Assembly: GCA_013400975.1 (NCBI GenBank)
Contig: WBMZ01010300.1
Span: 22,489 to 86,488, forward strand
From: Atrichornis clamosus
Lineage: Eukaryota > Chordata > Aves > Passeriformes > Menuridae
DNA: 64,000 nt
Reading direction: 5' to 3'
Numbering within the stretch: the stretch's first letter is position 1; each line of letters opens with the position of its first letter. This document shows positions 12,701 to 25,960 of this stretch, in pieces. A program made the position numbers and the translations under genes. The notes below the pieces were generated by a model. It was not told the DNA's origin, did not search any database, and saw only the letters and a program-made list of their open reading frames with translations.

Positions 12701-14784
12701 CTGGTTCCATATCTTTTTATCTTGATCTTATTAAGCCTAAGCACAAGTTCAAATTCCATTGATTCAAAACTTGTCTATTATTACAAAATATTGTCAGGAA
12801 GGGCCACACTTCTGTGGTTTTGCTCTTTGAAGACCTTCTGTTAATCTAAGTGTTTTCACTGACAACATAAGTTTCTGTGCTTTTCTAAATTTCTTGAGAC
12901 CTGTGGAGACCACATGAGAGAGAAGGAACGGAACCATTGATCCTACTCCATATTGTCTGTGATGAAAAAATTGTTAATTTGGTCCTATTCACTTGCAATT
13001 TACAGAAACCAGTGCAAGTCATGGTACCCTCCAGGTTTCTTTTGAGTATAACTTCACTTGAAAGACATATGTGGTTGTTATGAACAACTGGTGAACACTC
13101 ATTGAAAATTCAGGTACCAAATTGATTTTACAAGTTTGCCAGCCTATATGAGTGTTTCTTCCTATATGTAAACCTATAATATCTGATTCAGTAGAATAAA
13201 CTCTGTTTTAGTGGGAGGCAAGCACAGAACCTAAAATTGTAAAGTAATGATTTAGAGAAGACATGTATTTTAAACAGCACACTTTTATTCATATATGTGA
13301 TGTTTTTACATAGAGGTCTCCTAAGGACTTATGAAATGGTATTGAATTGATGAAGCAAATGTAGCATCAGACATAGACATCAAATTTTTTCCATCATGCA
13401 TATCCACTTTAGTTGATGATAAAATGTTACCTCTGAGACATATCTAGGTGCTGGAAATTTTTTATGATATAGGACATCCAATAAAAATATACATAGAATC
13501 TATTACCATATATATAAAAGCTTCTTTCTAGGAAATTCAGAATTTAATGTGAAAAGCTTAGTCTCCAGTTAAACCCACTCTTTCTCTCAACCCTCTACTT
13601 TTGTCAGAAGTTAGGGCTCTGAAGAGACGCAGCAAAAATGTTCACAGGCATAGAGAATCTCAACACTAGAACTTATTTTAAACATTAAAAAATATATTTT
13701 GTATATCTAAATCCAGGCATATTCTATATTTCTCTTCTCTTTTGAAGGGTTACATGGCTTTTGCAGAATCAGGGCTTCAGACACCTTTTTGTCAGTTATC
13801 AGCATCAGATAAAATTTCCTCCCCAAAGTCCTATGCTTATAAACTATTATGATGTTTCTCTTGTTATCTTTCATCCAATTTCTCAGTCACTTTCTCTTTA
13901 TCACTCTTCCCTGAGATTCTACTTAACATTGGACAACATTGCTTCAAAACCGAGTGAGGTACTTTGAGTGTTAACAAGTGATCACTCCAAGGATTTAAAG
14001 CACAAATCATTGGAATTTTGGCATCAACAGCCTGCCTCCCTCATCCACTAACTCCCAGTGACAGTAATATCTGATTCTTAAAGATACACTTTGCGTTTCA
14101 AACTTGTATGCTTCAAATGAAGTGAAAGTTATTAAAGTGACAAAAGGTTTTAGTACTAATAACCAACACAAAATGACAGCATAAATTGCTATGCGTGATC
14201 CTGCAGTGGCAAAGATGAAGCAATTAACTTAAAAAGCAATCTTGCTGCAGCCTGAAGCAGCTTCTCTCTGCCAACACCCCACTATATGGCATGCCAGTGT
14301 CTACTGTGTTAGTTTTGCCTAAGAGACTGACTTCTGAAATCATTATTTCCCTGCCATCAATCCAAATGAGTACAGGAACACCTATTGAGGCCAATTGATT
14401 TTCGGTCTGCCAGTTGATATTTCAAGGTAGAAGTAATTCAGAAAGTAAGAAACACAGGGTGCTGTGACAACCACTGGTAACTCCTACTGCTAACACTTGG
14501 CTGTAGGGTCTTTTTGCAACTGCTGGGAAGGGATTCAGGTTGGGAGTGCAGGAACTTCCTGTCTCAGAGGCAATGGATTTTTTTGCCAACTGTAAGTTAT
14601 TGATTGAGTGAACAAACAGAGAATTACGATAACTGACTGTTTATGTTAAAGCGCTATTCCCAACCTTTTATTTATGGAGAATTCACTGTGTGAAGTAAAA
14701 TCAATTGCCAAGCAATGGGCCATGAAAAGAAACTAGAAAGTGCAGGATGTGGGAACAGTAAGAAATGTGCATGTTGGAGTCAGT
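9731..14784. other. intergenic, nothing recognised
   Basis: Strongly AT-rich, especially 11700-14100. The ORFs are short and resemble no family. No repeats recognised. Confidence 0.6.
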
Positions 14785-14862
14785 CAGACTCAGTTAATGG
14801 TTGGACTTGGTGATCTTAAAGGTCCTTTCCAACCTAAATGGTTCTGTGATTCTATGTGCAGC
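14785..14862 (+). mobile_element. CR1 LINE 3' tail
   Basis: GTTGGACTTGGTGATCTTAA, then AGGTCCTTTCCAACCTAAAT and GGTTCTGTGATTCTATG: the last ~75 bases of a CR1 copy with its terminal octamer, plus orientation. Confidence 0.9.
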
Positions 14863-15049
14863 TGCTAGAGACAGGCACTCTGCCTGAGGGCAATGAAGTC
14901 TTCAAAGCCTAATTATAGACACAAAGAAAGACAGGAAAATTTACTACTTGTAACTACTGGACATTTACTTTTGTAGTCTAATAGTCAGAGTTCACTGCAA
15001 TATGACCAGGGATGGAGATTGTAATGGATATGCCTTTAAATTGTTGTTA

Positions 15050-15400
15050 TAGGAATTACTGCAGCAAAATCCACCTGAACTAATGGAGGAAAAGCCTTAC
15101 AAGAAGCAGTACAAGTGCAGCAGTGACCCAACCCAAGCTGGCTTTGGTGCCCAGTGACTCCACACCACCAACCACCTCTCCCATCCTGAGTGATCACCAT
15201 AAATGGTGGAGCCTGAAGCCATGGAGTAAACGAATTCAGTGGATATTTGTGAACATTTTACAGGGATGCTCCGTAAAATATGGGAATGATATCTGTGCAT
15301 TATACGAAAGAATGGGAAGGAGTGTCGTGGTTAATGATGATGTATTGGTTTATGTGGGATCTGAGCATGATGTAAATGGTATGGAATAAGGGGTGGAGAA
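15050..15400 (+). mobile_element. ERVL-like internal stub before a 3' LTR
   Basis: About 350 bp immediately 5' of the LTR, ending in a purine-rich tract (AATAAGGGGTGGAGAA) directly before the LTR TG, as expected for a polypurine primer site. It contains an 88-codon frame (15123-15389) that I cannot assign to a specific retroviral protein. The rest of the provirus is missing upstream, so the element is truncated and inactive. Left boundary approximate. Confidence 0.6.
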
Positions 15401-15975
15401 TGTGATGGTTTTGACTGGAGTAGTTTTCTCCATAGTATGAGGCTGTGTTTTGGATTTGTGCTGGAATCACGTTGGTGAGAGAGGGATATTTTTATTATCA
15501 CTGAGCAGGGTTACACAGAATCAAGGCCCTTCTGCCTTTCACCCCACCAGCAAGTAGGCTGAGGGTGGACAAGCAGCTGGGAGGGGACACAGCTGGGACA
15601 GCTGACCCCAAATGAACAAAAAGTTATTCCATACCATATCATGCTCAGCATACAAAAAAAGAAGGGAAAGAAGAAGGAAGAGACAGGGGACACATTCAGA
15701 GTGATAGTGTTTGTCTTTCCAAGTCATGGAGCCCTGCTTTCCTAGGGATGTCTGAACACCTGCCTGCCCATGGGAAGCAGTGAATGAATTCCTCGTTTTG
15801 CTTTGCTTGTGCATGCATGACTTTTGCTTTATCTATTAAACTGTCTTTATCTCAACTCATGAGTGTTTTCACTTTTACTCCTATGATTCTCTCTCCCATC
15901 CCACTGGAGGTTTGTGAGCAACTGAGGTTTGTGGCTGTGCCAGGCTGAGTTGCCAGCTGGGGTTAAACCACATCA
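15401..15975 (+). mobile_element. ERVL-type 3' LTR
   Basis: 575 bp beginning TGTGATGG and ending CCACATCA, near-inverted TG...CA ends. Characteristic avian ERVL LTR text includes GGGACAGCTGACCCCAAATG, TTATTCCATACCATATCATG and CTATTAAACTGTCTTTATCT (the ATTAAA serves as a poly(A) signal), then GCTGGGGTTAAACC. No matching target-site duplication is visible because the 5' part is lost. Family assignment is from memory. Confidence 0.8.
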
Positions 15976-18900
15976 AATATATTCTCTTGACATTTCCAAC
16001 ATACCCATCTGTATGTAATGTATGGCCGTGATTTCTAGCTATGGTCAATGAAGACCATCAAACTGAAACGCAAGTTACTTCTAAAGAGAGTCACACATTG
16101 GTGAACTCCTTTCATCATCTGGTTTAATGGCCAGATGGTAAAAAGCCCATACCTAAACAGATGTAAAAGCCATTTTTATTGCTTAATGAATCAACTGAGT
16201 CTGAGCACCTTCTCTGTAAACAATTTTACTCACAGTATTATAAATAAAGTGGTGCTATTTGAGAATTCTTGTACTACACTGACAAAAATTTGATCAGAAA
16301 AGGACTGTGAAACAACTTACCAGAGATGATTTAGCAGGGCAGTGATAAAAACAACTGTGACAGGAATCAGGTCTGCTGTTCCCTTTCCTTCTCTGTTTCC
16401 TAGAGCACATGAATGGAAAGATTTATTACCAAATATATTTGCTTGCAAAGCAGTTATTAGTGCTGACTCCTTTAGAAAATGTATCAGCTCCTTAAAATGT
16501 ACCAAGTCTGTGCTACCGAAAAGAGTTACATCTGTATGGCACAAAATGAAAGAGACAATTCTCCCCAGAGGCTCTGGTAGCAATTGCCCAGTTCTGCTCT
16601 CAAGGTCTTTGTTGTTGCTCTGGTGTGAAAGGGCTCTGCAGAACAGTCTGCTGTCCCAGGGATCTCAGGGTGGGAGGCTGCTGGGACAGCCACAGAATTC
16701 TCCCCACCTACAGATGAGAAACACATTAAACTTGCTGGAATCAAAGGCATGCTTTAAATCAGAATTTAGCTTTTGCAGTAAATTGGGCCAATGTGTGGGG
16801 CAGTGGAGTGGCTTAATCTAATCATTGTAAGCAGAACCCTGGTTGCAATCACACAGAGCCTAAACAGAAAGACAGAGAGGAAAACAGAGATGAAGAAGGA
16901 GAAAAGAAGGAAGGAAGGAGACATATATCAAAGAAAACTGGTCATAGCAACACATATTTTTAAAAGTAGGAAACACTGGAGCCAGACAAGAAAGGAACCA
17001 AAATGATAAACCAGAAGCCAAACCCTCTGCTTGTAAAAAAGGGCCAAAATACCAATTTTGAGCTTGTGTGTCCATGTCTTGCAGCTGCCATGCTCCGCCT
17101 AGGAGGAGCTCATGACCCCGCTGCAGAGCCTGGGATGGCAGTGGTGCAGCACAGCTGGCAGGAATACCTGCTGTGCCAGACCCGGCAAAGATTCCAAAAC
17201 AGCCTCCTTCCCACTTACCCCTGCAGCTCAAGGTCTGTGCTTCATTTCCACTTAGATAATAAGCGAGGGATTTTGCTGAAAGTATTGCAACTAATTACAG
17301 ACATGAAGATAGTGGGATTTACTGTGAACAGCCTGGAAAGACCGAAGTAACATTTGTTTTGTTTAATTTAGAAAGCTGTTATTTTTCTCAGTTCCAAGAA
17401 AACTAACATGATGGCAAGAAATGTGATTGTGCAGATTGCCTGAACTGGTGTTAATTATTTTTTAATCACTGAAAATTAAATTAGGTTTTAAATAGACATT
17501 ATTAATTCTTGTCTGGGTTATCCAAAGACAGTGTAACAAGCTAACAGATATTGAATTATAATTACAAGAATATATAATTATATCAATTTTAGAGACTGTA
17601 AGAAGGATATACTGGCTGTTCAATATAGAATTTACAGCACAGGTTATTTAACCAAAACAATAAAATAAAAAATGATGTAAAATATTATCTTTCATCCTAA
17701 ATTATTTTGTTTATTGCTTTTCATTTTTAATTACCTTGGAGGGTCTGTTTACGTATTTCCATGCACTGCTGTCATGATTTAACGGCAGCCATCAACCAAA
17801 AATTTATTTTTCTACTAATTTGACAATCTGGTGGTCTTTGGTCATGACAATCAGGAAAAAGACATTGTTAGGTGTCTGGGTACTGATAACTAGGGCCCAG
17901 GAAGCTGGTGTGGATCCATTCTGCTCTGGAGCACTTCTATGGGCATAGAACTTTGTGGAGTACATGGATGCCTGGAATTTAGAAAATTGATCCCATATTA
18001 ATTAAAATAATAGCTCTCTTTTAATGGCATTAGATTACCGTATTTTGAGGGAGACCAACAGCAGGCTGCATCTGGTTCCACAAAAGTCTCAATGTCAGTG
18101 TTAATATCAAGTATAGGAAACAGACTGGTCAGACCTAAGTAATTCTTAAACCTTTAATTATAGAACAGTTGAACAAAGATCAGAACAAATGAGACATTCA
18201 GGAGATTCAGTTTTCAATGCTTTATCTTTTTCAGTGACTGAGAAAATGGAAAGAGAATAAAGCATTGTAACTGCTCCCAAGAGCAGCGCCCTCTGACAGT
18301 GCCTTTCATCAGTTGTATGCAAAAAGATCAATCAGAGAATCCGAAAGCTGATCTCCTTGGTGAGCCTGGTATCAGCTGGCAGTCACCAAGGACCATGCTA
18401 CAGGCCTTGTTTCATACCTGGATCTGAGGTTAAAGTAACAGGAAATACTTGGTGGTCTTCCATGGCAAGTTTGGGATGGTTTTTTCCTGTGAAGTGCCGT
18501 TGCGATATGCCTACTAATTCCCTCCTGGAGAATGCCTCCACAAATTTAATTCTCTGTAGAGGGATTAAAAAGGACTCATCTAGACTTCTCTAGATTACTT
18601 CCTATACCCCAATATGTCAGAAATGTCACACAGGCCATGATTCAAAGTGCTTTGGCAACAGCTGACAAATCCAGGTAGATACTCTGCAAAGACTGCTGCA
18701 GTATCTGGACAAATGAGTAAGAGGAAAAAAGGAGGGAAGGAGAAAGCAACCTTCTTCTCTCTCACCCCCAATCACTCCTGATCACCCTTAAGACCTGAAG
18801 AAAAATCTGCAATGAACTGGGTGTTTTGTGGAATGGGAGAATGGTACTTGATCTACAGTGGGGAAGAAATCTCCATGGTCTTCTGGAGTACCAAGATGCC

Positions 18901-21900
18901 AGAGGCACTGAGTGTGACAGACTAAAGCACAAATCTACTCTGACAAATCCCTCTGGAACCACTGCAAAGCCCTGCAGAGGCCAGATTAATATTTAGGAAT
19001 TTCTGGTCATTATTGGTCTAGCACATATTTAACAAAATACAAAGCCTTGTGAATGCCTCATTAAAGGGTACAAGGGAATTCTCAGAAAAAGATGAATAGG
19101 AAATACTGCTATTTAAGGGACACAATATTGAAAGAAGTCCAGCATTAAATTGCGTTTGAAAAAAATAAAACAATACATTCCTACAAGCAGACAAAGTAGA
19201 AAAGAAACACTTCTTTTTTTTCTTTTTAAAAATCCTCTAAGTGCTGACCTTGAGCTTCACTGTAGATGAGTAAAATATCAGAGAAGAAACTTCATTTAAA
19301 CAAATATAAAACTGATTTGCAGTCCATTTGTTGACAGCCCTGTAACACTGTCTGGCAAACAGATACCAATCTGGATAAGAAATCTGTTCGATTAGCGCGG
19401 AAAGATGGCTACAGATGGAAGTGGCTGTGTGGAGGAGCCCAGCCAGCCAGTGACAGGGTTGCTTTCCTCAGGAGGTCCAAAGTTGGAAACAAAATGATGG
19501 GGCCAAAATTTTATTTTGCATCAAAGCATGTCAGGATTTTCAGCCATCTGTACCCCACTATTCTCTTGAGGGAAAGCAACCTTTGACAGGCCAGCTTTTG
19601 CTAAAAGAAGAGGAGTGGCTAATTGGATTCCTAATCCATTAATACTAATCTTTTCACTGAAGTGACAGCAAGTGTGATCTGTTATCTTTGCTTCCCCTGC
19701 TGCTTTATGTGGTCGTGTAAAACTGGAGCATGGAATTGGTTGTTGCTGCTCACACTTCACTGGTGTCATCTCCAAAGGCTCTGCATAAGCTGAACCAATG
19801 ACCTGATTGGTGCTGCAGAAGTCTCTGGCCAAATTCAGCCATATAGGGACAGGATTTACTTGTAGGTAAATCCATGCTCTGGTACTTTGGAAGAAGTAGT
19901 GCATATTTACATGGGAGCTAAATTTGGTGTACAGTTTTAAAATTCCTTTCCGAGCACTATTTATTGCAATCCACAGAAATGAAAAGAGGTTATTTTTTTC
20001 TGTGTAGGGATGAGCAGGTTTTATGATGAGTTTGTACAATTAGACTTTGTTCCTCAGATGAAAAGATGCAAATGATGCAAAGTGTATTGCAACTTTACTC
20101 CTTTAATGACTCAACCACATATTGGAAATTACATTATGAAGCTGCATTTTTTTACCTTGTTCAATTTAGTGAGACAGAGCAAGAAGGGGTACATTGAAAG
20201 CATCTGTGAGCCCAGATTATTCAAGGCACGTGCTGTAGGTAATCTGAACTCTCCAAAATTACTCCCGTTTTGCTCTTTCATTCTCTCTCAGCCAAGCACG
20301 GTTTGCCATCAACTCTCATCCTAAGCATAGGAAAAAAGCGTTGGGAAGAAGAAAAGATGCTGTAATAGTGCAAGATCTACAGGTAAAATACATAAAACTG
20401 AGTCGAATGTTTTAAAACCCCATACATTTTTGTTAGAGAACTCCCAGATAGGTCTCAGTGAAACATACATGTTGAAGCAAAACTTGCGAGCATTTGGGTT
20501 GAATTTCTTAGGGCATACAGATTTAAGAATGTATTTTTAAGAGAATGAATCACTAACAACTGTCACATTTGAGGAGCTCGCAGTCTGAAAATTCTTTATG
20601 TAGACCATTACTGTGCTGGCTTACCTAAAGCATGTAAAAAAGTGTGAACAAATGAAGGGAGAATATGAACAAAAGAGAAGGAAAGGAGACGAGGGGACTC
20701 AAGGTACCACAAGAAGCTGTATGCCAGTGATGTAAATGAATGCTGTTCACATCCATTGGAGGCAGCTGAGGCAGAAGCACTGGCTGATGGCCTTGCAGCA
20801 TGGCTAGTTGGGCCTGTACGTAACAGATCAGCAGCTGTCTGCAGTCTGTCTCCACTGTGGTTTGCCCTGTGGCTACGCCCTGAGTTGTAACCGGTGACAG
20901 AACTACAAGGAAATATCTAACCAGGACAAGAATTGAGGTTATTCAGACAAGCCTGCAGTAAGATGAGGACAGCAGCAAGGTCAGCTGGATGGTATCAGAC
21001 TACAAGAACAGCCTGGTTTCCTGTCTTCGAGCAAAAATAGTAACTTCTACACCACCAGCCCTCACTCTCATCTTTTTGTAAGCAAACTGAAGTCCTCAAA
21101 CTATAGCCTCTGAAGTAGTTCAGATTTCCTGGTAGAAAGTTGAAAAGTAGGTGTCCTTATCACACGCTAGGAATGTGCTATCTGCACATCCATGAACAAG
21201 TATTTTATGACTTTTAGAAATGACACATGCTCCAACATTAGACTCACTGAACAGGGAGAGCAGAAAGTGGCACTGGAGACACTCAGAAATGCTGCAGCCT
21301 GGGCCCACCTTCAGACTGGATTCTCTGAACATCCACACAAAGGGAGTTTGGTCTCGTTGTCATGGGTGTCTGAGACAGGACAAGGCCTCTGAGCCAGGTC
21401 CAGGGGTGTGACAGGAATACAGGATGAGCCATACCAGCACTGTGTCCTGCCAGTCTAGAGGCGGCTGTGATGTTCTGTGACTTTGGCAAGGTACATCATG
21501 GAGACTTTCCTTCTTAAAAATACATAACCACACTATGAAGGGAAGACTTAGCCAATCTGGTACGGACCTCCCACTTTTCGTGGGAGCAGGAAGGAAGCCC
21601 ACAAACGTATATGGACTAGAATCCCTTTCTGCCCCAATCTGTAAGCTAGTTTTGAAGGTTTAGGGGGTCATTTTAGTTGTCTGGGGAAACTAGCACTGTA
21701 TTTGTACTCCAGGTTTGAGTCCCATGGCCATGATAGAGCTGGTTGGTTTTAAACTAGATACTTGCAAGCTGTTAGCAGGACAGCTGTGGAAGTGCAGAAA
21801 CCAATGTGTGCTGCAACATCTACCTGAGAAGTTCAGTAAGTTGTCTAGCTGTTCATTTTAAGATGCCTTTGGCATGCCTACATTAACTGCAATAACAATA

Positions 21901-22401
21901 TATTTTGTCCTGCTTAGTCACCTTTTGATAGCATCCTGCTTATTTACACAGAACATCGTAAGTCCTGCTGCCCCTTACCCCAGGATTCAGTGTAATATTA
22001 GATATTTTCATCAGCCAGTATTCGATATTTAAACTTTGCTGCATGCCTGGGGTATTCAGTTACTGAAAAGAGCATGATTGATTTTTATATTTGTCTCTTA
22101 CGCCCACCAGTCTCAGTTACAATTTAGCTATTTCCCCAGCTGAACAATGCTAATGACTTTGAAAAGCAGTTAAGTGGAAGATAAATTTCAATTAGTAGGT
22201 AAAAGCCTTAAGGTAAGCTGTGGTAGGGCATATCTTTTTTTAGTATGAACTGTTCATACAAATTACTATTTATAACTGTTCAGTGTACAGTGAAGATGAA
22301 AGAACACCCTCCTCCCCCAGTTTCTAGTCACCCCCTACCAAAAATCAATTATCTCCCACATCTTCCCAGGGCATTAGTACAGAGCTGAGGGAAAGGAACA
22401 T
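15976..22401. other. intergenic, nothing supported as a gene
   Basis: Contains purine-rich runs (16860-16925, 18718-18750), an AT-rich zone (17340-17740) and a CTCF-like core at 18286-18300. A 172-codon minus frame (19521-20039) resembles no family I know and is about the length expected by chance once or so in a window this size. No repeats recognised. Confidence 0.55.
18286..18300 (-). promoter_or_regulatory. partial CTCF-like core
   Basis: The minus strand reads CTGTCAGAGGGCGCT. The CAGAGGGCGCT half matches the CTCF core exactly; the first few bases do not. Weak candidate. Confidence 0.25.
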
Positions 22402-22590
22402 GAATCACAAATCAATCATTAAGGTTGGAAAATACTTCCAAGATCATCAAGTCCAAGTTTTGACAGAACACCACCATATCAAATAAACCATAGCACTAAG
22501 TGCCACATCCAGTTGTTTCTTGAACAGGAAGGATGAAAATACCTTCTTCCATCATGCACTGCTGACATTCCTAACTGGGCTGCCAAGTTC
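22402..22590 (-). mobile_element. CR1 LINE 3' fragment
   Basis: TTAAGGTTGGAAAATACTTC, CAAGATCATCAAGTCCAA and CACCACCATATCAAATAAACC are CR1 antisense 3' sequence, of the same subfamily as the copy at 38063. The right part is diverged. Confidence 0.85.
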
Positions 22591-24172
22591 TAGTTGGCCT
22601 TCTAGCTCTAAATGCTCGAGAGAGTAGCAAAATGAGTGCAAGTTATTATACATAATGGGTACAGTTTCATGTGATAATCACTGAAAAAATTGTTACAAAA
22701 TCCAATACAAGGTTTTAGCAACAGAAATTCCATTGAACAGGCAAAAAACATTGCTATTCTCCAAGGGGAGCTAACTGCTGAAATGCACTGTGCAGTTCTA
22801 GGCAGACCCTAAATCACAGCAGTATCAGAACAAATTTAGGATTATATCTCTGTCTCCTCATGCTTCAGAACACAGTCCAGACTGTAATTCTGGGGATGGA
22901 GGAACTTCTAGAGATTATTTCATTACAGATCAGAGTGAGTTTTGCCTTTGATGTTGGCTAATGTGCTGCTTTTTTTTCCCTAATCTCGTTTTCCTCCTGC
23001 TGGCCACAGAGCTGAGCAGTGAACACATGCATGATACTGACTCCTGTTTTCTGGTGTTAAACCAAAGCCAGAAATTAGTGCATAGGTCAAGAGGAGGTGA
23101 GGCAGACAAAAGCATTTGCAAAGAGAGGCCCCAAAATGGATGAAAGGACATATACAAAAATCCCCCACGCTGGAGCGCAGCCCGTGCTGTACTGCAGGAA
23201 GTAACTCCAGGAAGGACTCAATGGAGAAAAACCTTCAGTGTGCTGAAGAGGGTGAATTCATACAGTTGTTACTCTTCCTTTTCCTCCTCTCAGATAAATG
23301 AGTTGCAGGGAGTGTAGGAAACAGACCGTATTTGCATGAAGGATTCTGTGTCCTGGCCCATGGAGTGATCAGAAAAGTAACAGGAGCTCTAAAAAAAGCA
23401 TATTCTTAGAAACTGCGTCATCTGAACAGATGCAGTGCTGTTAAAGTTCACTGGATAAACTAGGTTTTATTTTCTACAGCATCTCTTTAAATACAGCAAC
23501 AAGAAGTCATCAGGTTCATGGGTGCATACCCACTGGAATGTTTTGCTGCACATTAATAACTCCACAGCACTAGGTTCCAGCTACGTCGGCCAAAACAAAC
23601 ATAAAGAAGTTTTTGGTTTCAATCCCACATATCACCTCTGGGAATTGCGTTGAAACTTCCTGTTTTCTCCACTACCTGCCATGCATTTCACAGCCTACAA
23701 ATGGGAGCTAGCAAAGAGCTTTCAGAGATCATACTTGGAAGCAAACCAAAGAGCAAGAAAGCAGCTTCAGAGTAAAACAAATGGCTTGAAAAACCTGCCT
23801 GTGAAATATGGGCAGGGAAAGGGGCTTATGAAAAGGATACCATTCATCCAGGATTCCTTTTCAATGTGACTGTACCAAACCAGCAAAGTTCTCGCACTGA
23901 ACTTCAACACAGAACTGCACCCCAGCAGCCTCCTGGCTCCGCACAGACATCTCCACCATACTCTGTGCCTGCAGGCACTGAGAGGAACAGAAAGGTTGTC
24001 CCTGCTCCGTGATTTTAAAGGAAGGTGGAAACAAACATTTGCTTTACTCAACAGCGATACTTCTCCAAATACCCTGATTGGGCGTCAGCTGCTGCATATT
24101 GCCTGTTACTTTTCTTGCCTCTGCATCGGCACAGGAGAAGGAGAGCCTGAAACTCTCGGCTGGCCACTTACA
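22591..24172. other. intergenic, nothing recognised
   Basis: No repeat or gene seen; several short frames of 60-94 codons lack family resemblance. Confidence 0.6.
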
Positions 24173-24485
24173 GAATCATAGAATGGCCTGGGTTGGAAGG
24201 GACCTTGATCATCCAGTTGCAAGATCATCCAATTCCAACCCCTCTGTTGTGGGCAGGGACACCTTCCACTAGACCACCTTTCTCAGAGCTCCATCCAACC
24301 TGGCCTTGAACACTTTCCAGGGTTGGGACATCCACAACTTCTCTGGGCAAAATGATTCAATGCCTCACTGCCCTCACAGTAAAGATTTTTTTCCTAGTAT
24401 CTAATCTAAACCAGCCCTCTTTCATTCTGAAGCTATTGCCCCTTGTCTTGTTACTACATGCTCTTGTAAGTACTCTCTTTCCCCT
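24173..24485 (-). mobile_element. CR1 LINE 3' fragment
   Basis: ACAGAATCATAGAATGGCCT then GGTTGGAAGGGACCTTGATC, ACACCTTCCACTAGACCACC and TGAAGCTATTGCCCCTTGTC. Typical antisense CR1 3' end. A short internal duplication (AGATCATCCA-type, 24205-24240) is present near the tail. Confidence 0.95.
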
Positions 24486-24790
24486 GGACAATTACCATTA
24501 TTGATTTTCTAAAGAACAGATTTCCAGTGTATTAAAAAATATGATAATATTCAACAAAGCCCTTGGTGAGGAGCAGGCTGCTCTTTCACATAAATTCGGT
24601 CAATAGTGAGGGACAGAAAAGTCTCTTAACAATTTAGTGTTTCTCATGTAGAAAACTTCAAATTGACTGGGCTTCAGAGGCTGCTACTTTGCTGTGTGAC
24701 ATTTAGCTCCTGACGTCTGAGAAACAAGTAAAATCTTGTGGACAGCCTGGTGACTACAGCCATAGTAGTGGGTAGAAGTTGGACCACTTT

Positions 24791-25033
24791 TGAATCATAA
24801 AATCATAGAACATGTTGAGTAGGAAGGAACCCACAAGGATCACTGAAGTCCAACTCCTGGCCCTGCACAGGACACCCCAAGAGTCACACCCTCTGCCTGA
24901 GAGCATTGTCCAAACACTTCTTGAACTCTGTCAGGCTTGGTGCTGTGACCATTTCCCTGGGGAGCCTGCTCCAGTGCCCAACCACCCTCTGGGTGAAGAG
25001 CCTTTTCCTAATATTTAACCTAAACCTCTTTAT
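24791..25033 (-). mobile_element. CR1 LINE 3' fragment, second subfamily
   Basis: TGAATCATAAAATCATAGAA followed by GGATCACTGAAGTCCAACTC, GAGAGCATTGTCCAAACACT and GGGGAGCCTGCTCCAGTGCC. Antisense CR1; related to the fragment at 3014-3160. Separated from the previous CR1 by about 300 bp of unique sequence. Confidence 0.95.
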
Positions 25034-25520
25034 TTCCATACTTTAAACAAGGGCAAATGTAATTTTTAGCCATTTATTAGTAGCAGTGAAAAATTTCACA
25101 TGCTCACGAACACTTTAAGGTGGCTTTGGTCCAGAAAAAAAAGCATCACCATCTTTCCCTGCAGTATATAAACCTCATGAGTATCTTTAAATCTGCTCCA
25201 CTTTTTGGTCCCCAATTCAGTAAAAAATTAGGACGTTCATCTATGACCTATTTTCTATTACTAAGAATCAATCAGTTTGCAGTAGTAACAGATAATAGAG
25301 TCCAATGCTGTGATAACAGGAAAGACAACATATTGACATTTAGTGCAATAAAAACAGGTTCACATAAAACTTTTTTACAGGTTCTGGGAAGCAGATGGAC
25401 ATTATGCCATTACAAATAAATAAAATAAACAAATCAGGTAGAATTTTTCTTCCCCCCTACACGTCAAGTTTTTTATTTGTGGTCCAAGATGTCTTCTAAT
25501 CACAAGAGTGATGATATTTC
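25034..25520. other. intergenic, nothing recognised
   Basis: AT-rich; a 99-codon frame at 25120-25419 shows no family resemblance. Confidence 0.6.
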
Positions 25521-25960
25521 TGTTGTGAGTTGACCTTGTCTGGGTTCCAGGTGTTCACCAAAGCTGCTCTTATTACTCCCCTCCTCAGCTAGACAGGGGA
25601 GAGAGAATATAAAGAAAGGCTCATGAGGTGAGATAAGGACAGGGACAGATCACTCACCAGTTACTGTCACAGGCAAAACAGACTTGACTTGGGGAAATTA
25701 GCTTAATTTATTACCAATCAAGTCTGAGTAGGATAATGAGAAATAAAACCAAATCTTAAAACATTAAAAAAATCATTCATTCCTACCAATACTAAAAGAG
25801 GGCTGGAAGTCCTTATTCCCAACTCCATCCCCTGAGAAACATTCTCACATTACTCTGCTTGGGTAAGAAAGAGACAGTGGGCAAGTGCGGTTTCATTTCT
25901 GCTCCACTCTGACTTTCCAGAAGGACACTGCTTTCACAAATCAGGTCCATACCTCCAAAG
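25521..25960 (-). mobile_element. avian ERV LTR-like fragment
   Basis: Contains segments I know from a large LTR family common in bird genomes, in antisense: GAGTTGACCTTGTCTGGGTT, GGTGTTCACCAAAGCTGCTC, GAGATAAGGACAGGGACAGA, CACTCACCAGTTACTGTCAC, ATTTATTACCAATCAAGTCT and GATAATGAGAAATAAAACC. After about 25770 the similarity to my memory weakens. Subfamily and exact ends are uncertain; no TG...CA boundary pair was fixed. Confidence 0.6.

Noticed and set aside
15323..15400. TGTCGTGGTT at 15323 as the LTR 5' end
   Set aside because: The LTR text starts at 15401 directly after a polypurine tract; 15323 lies in the internal stub.
16342..16821. 159-codon plus-strand frame
   Set aside because: No recognised motif, an overlapping minus frame of similar quality, and no splice or promoter context; consistent with chance.
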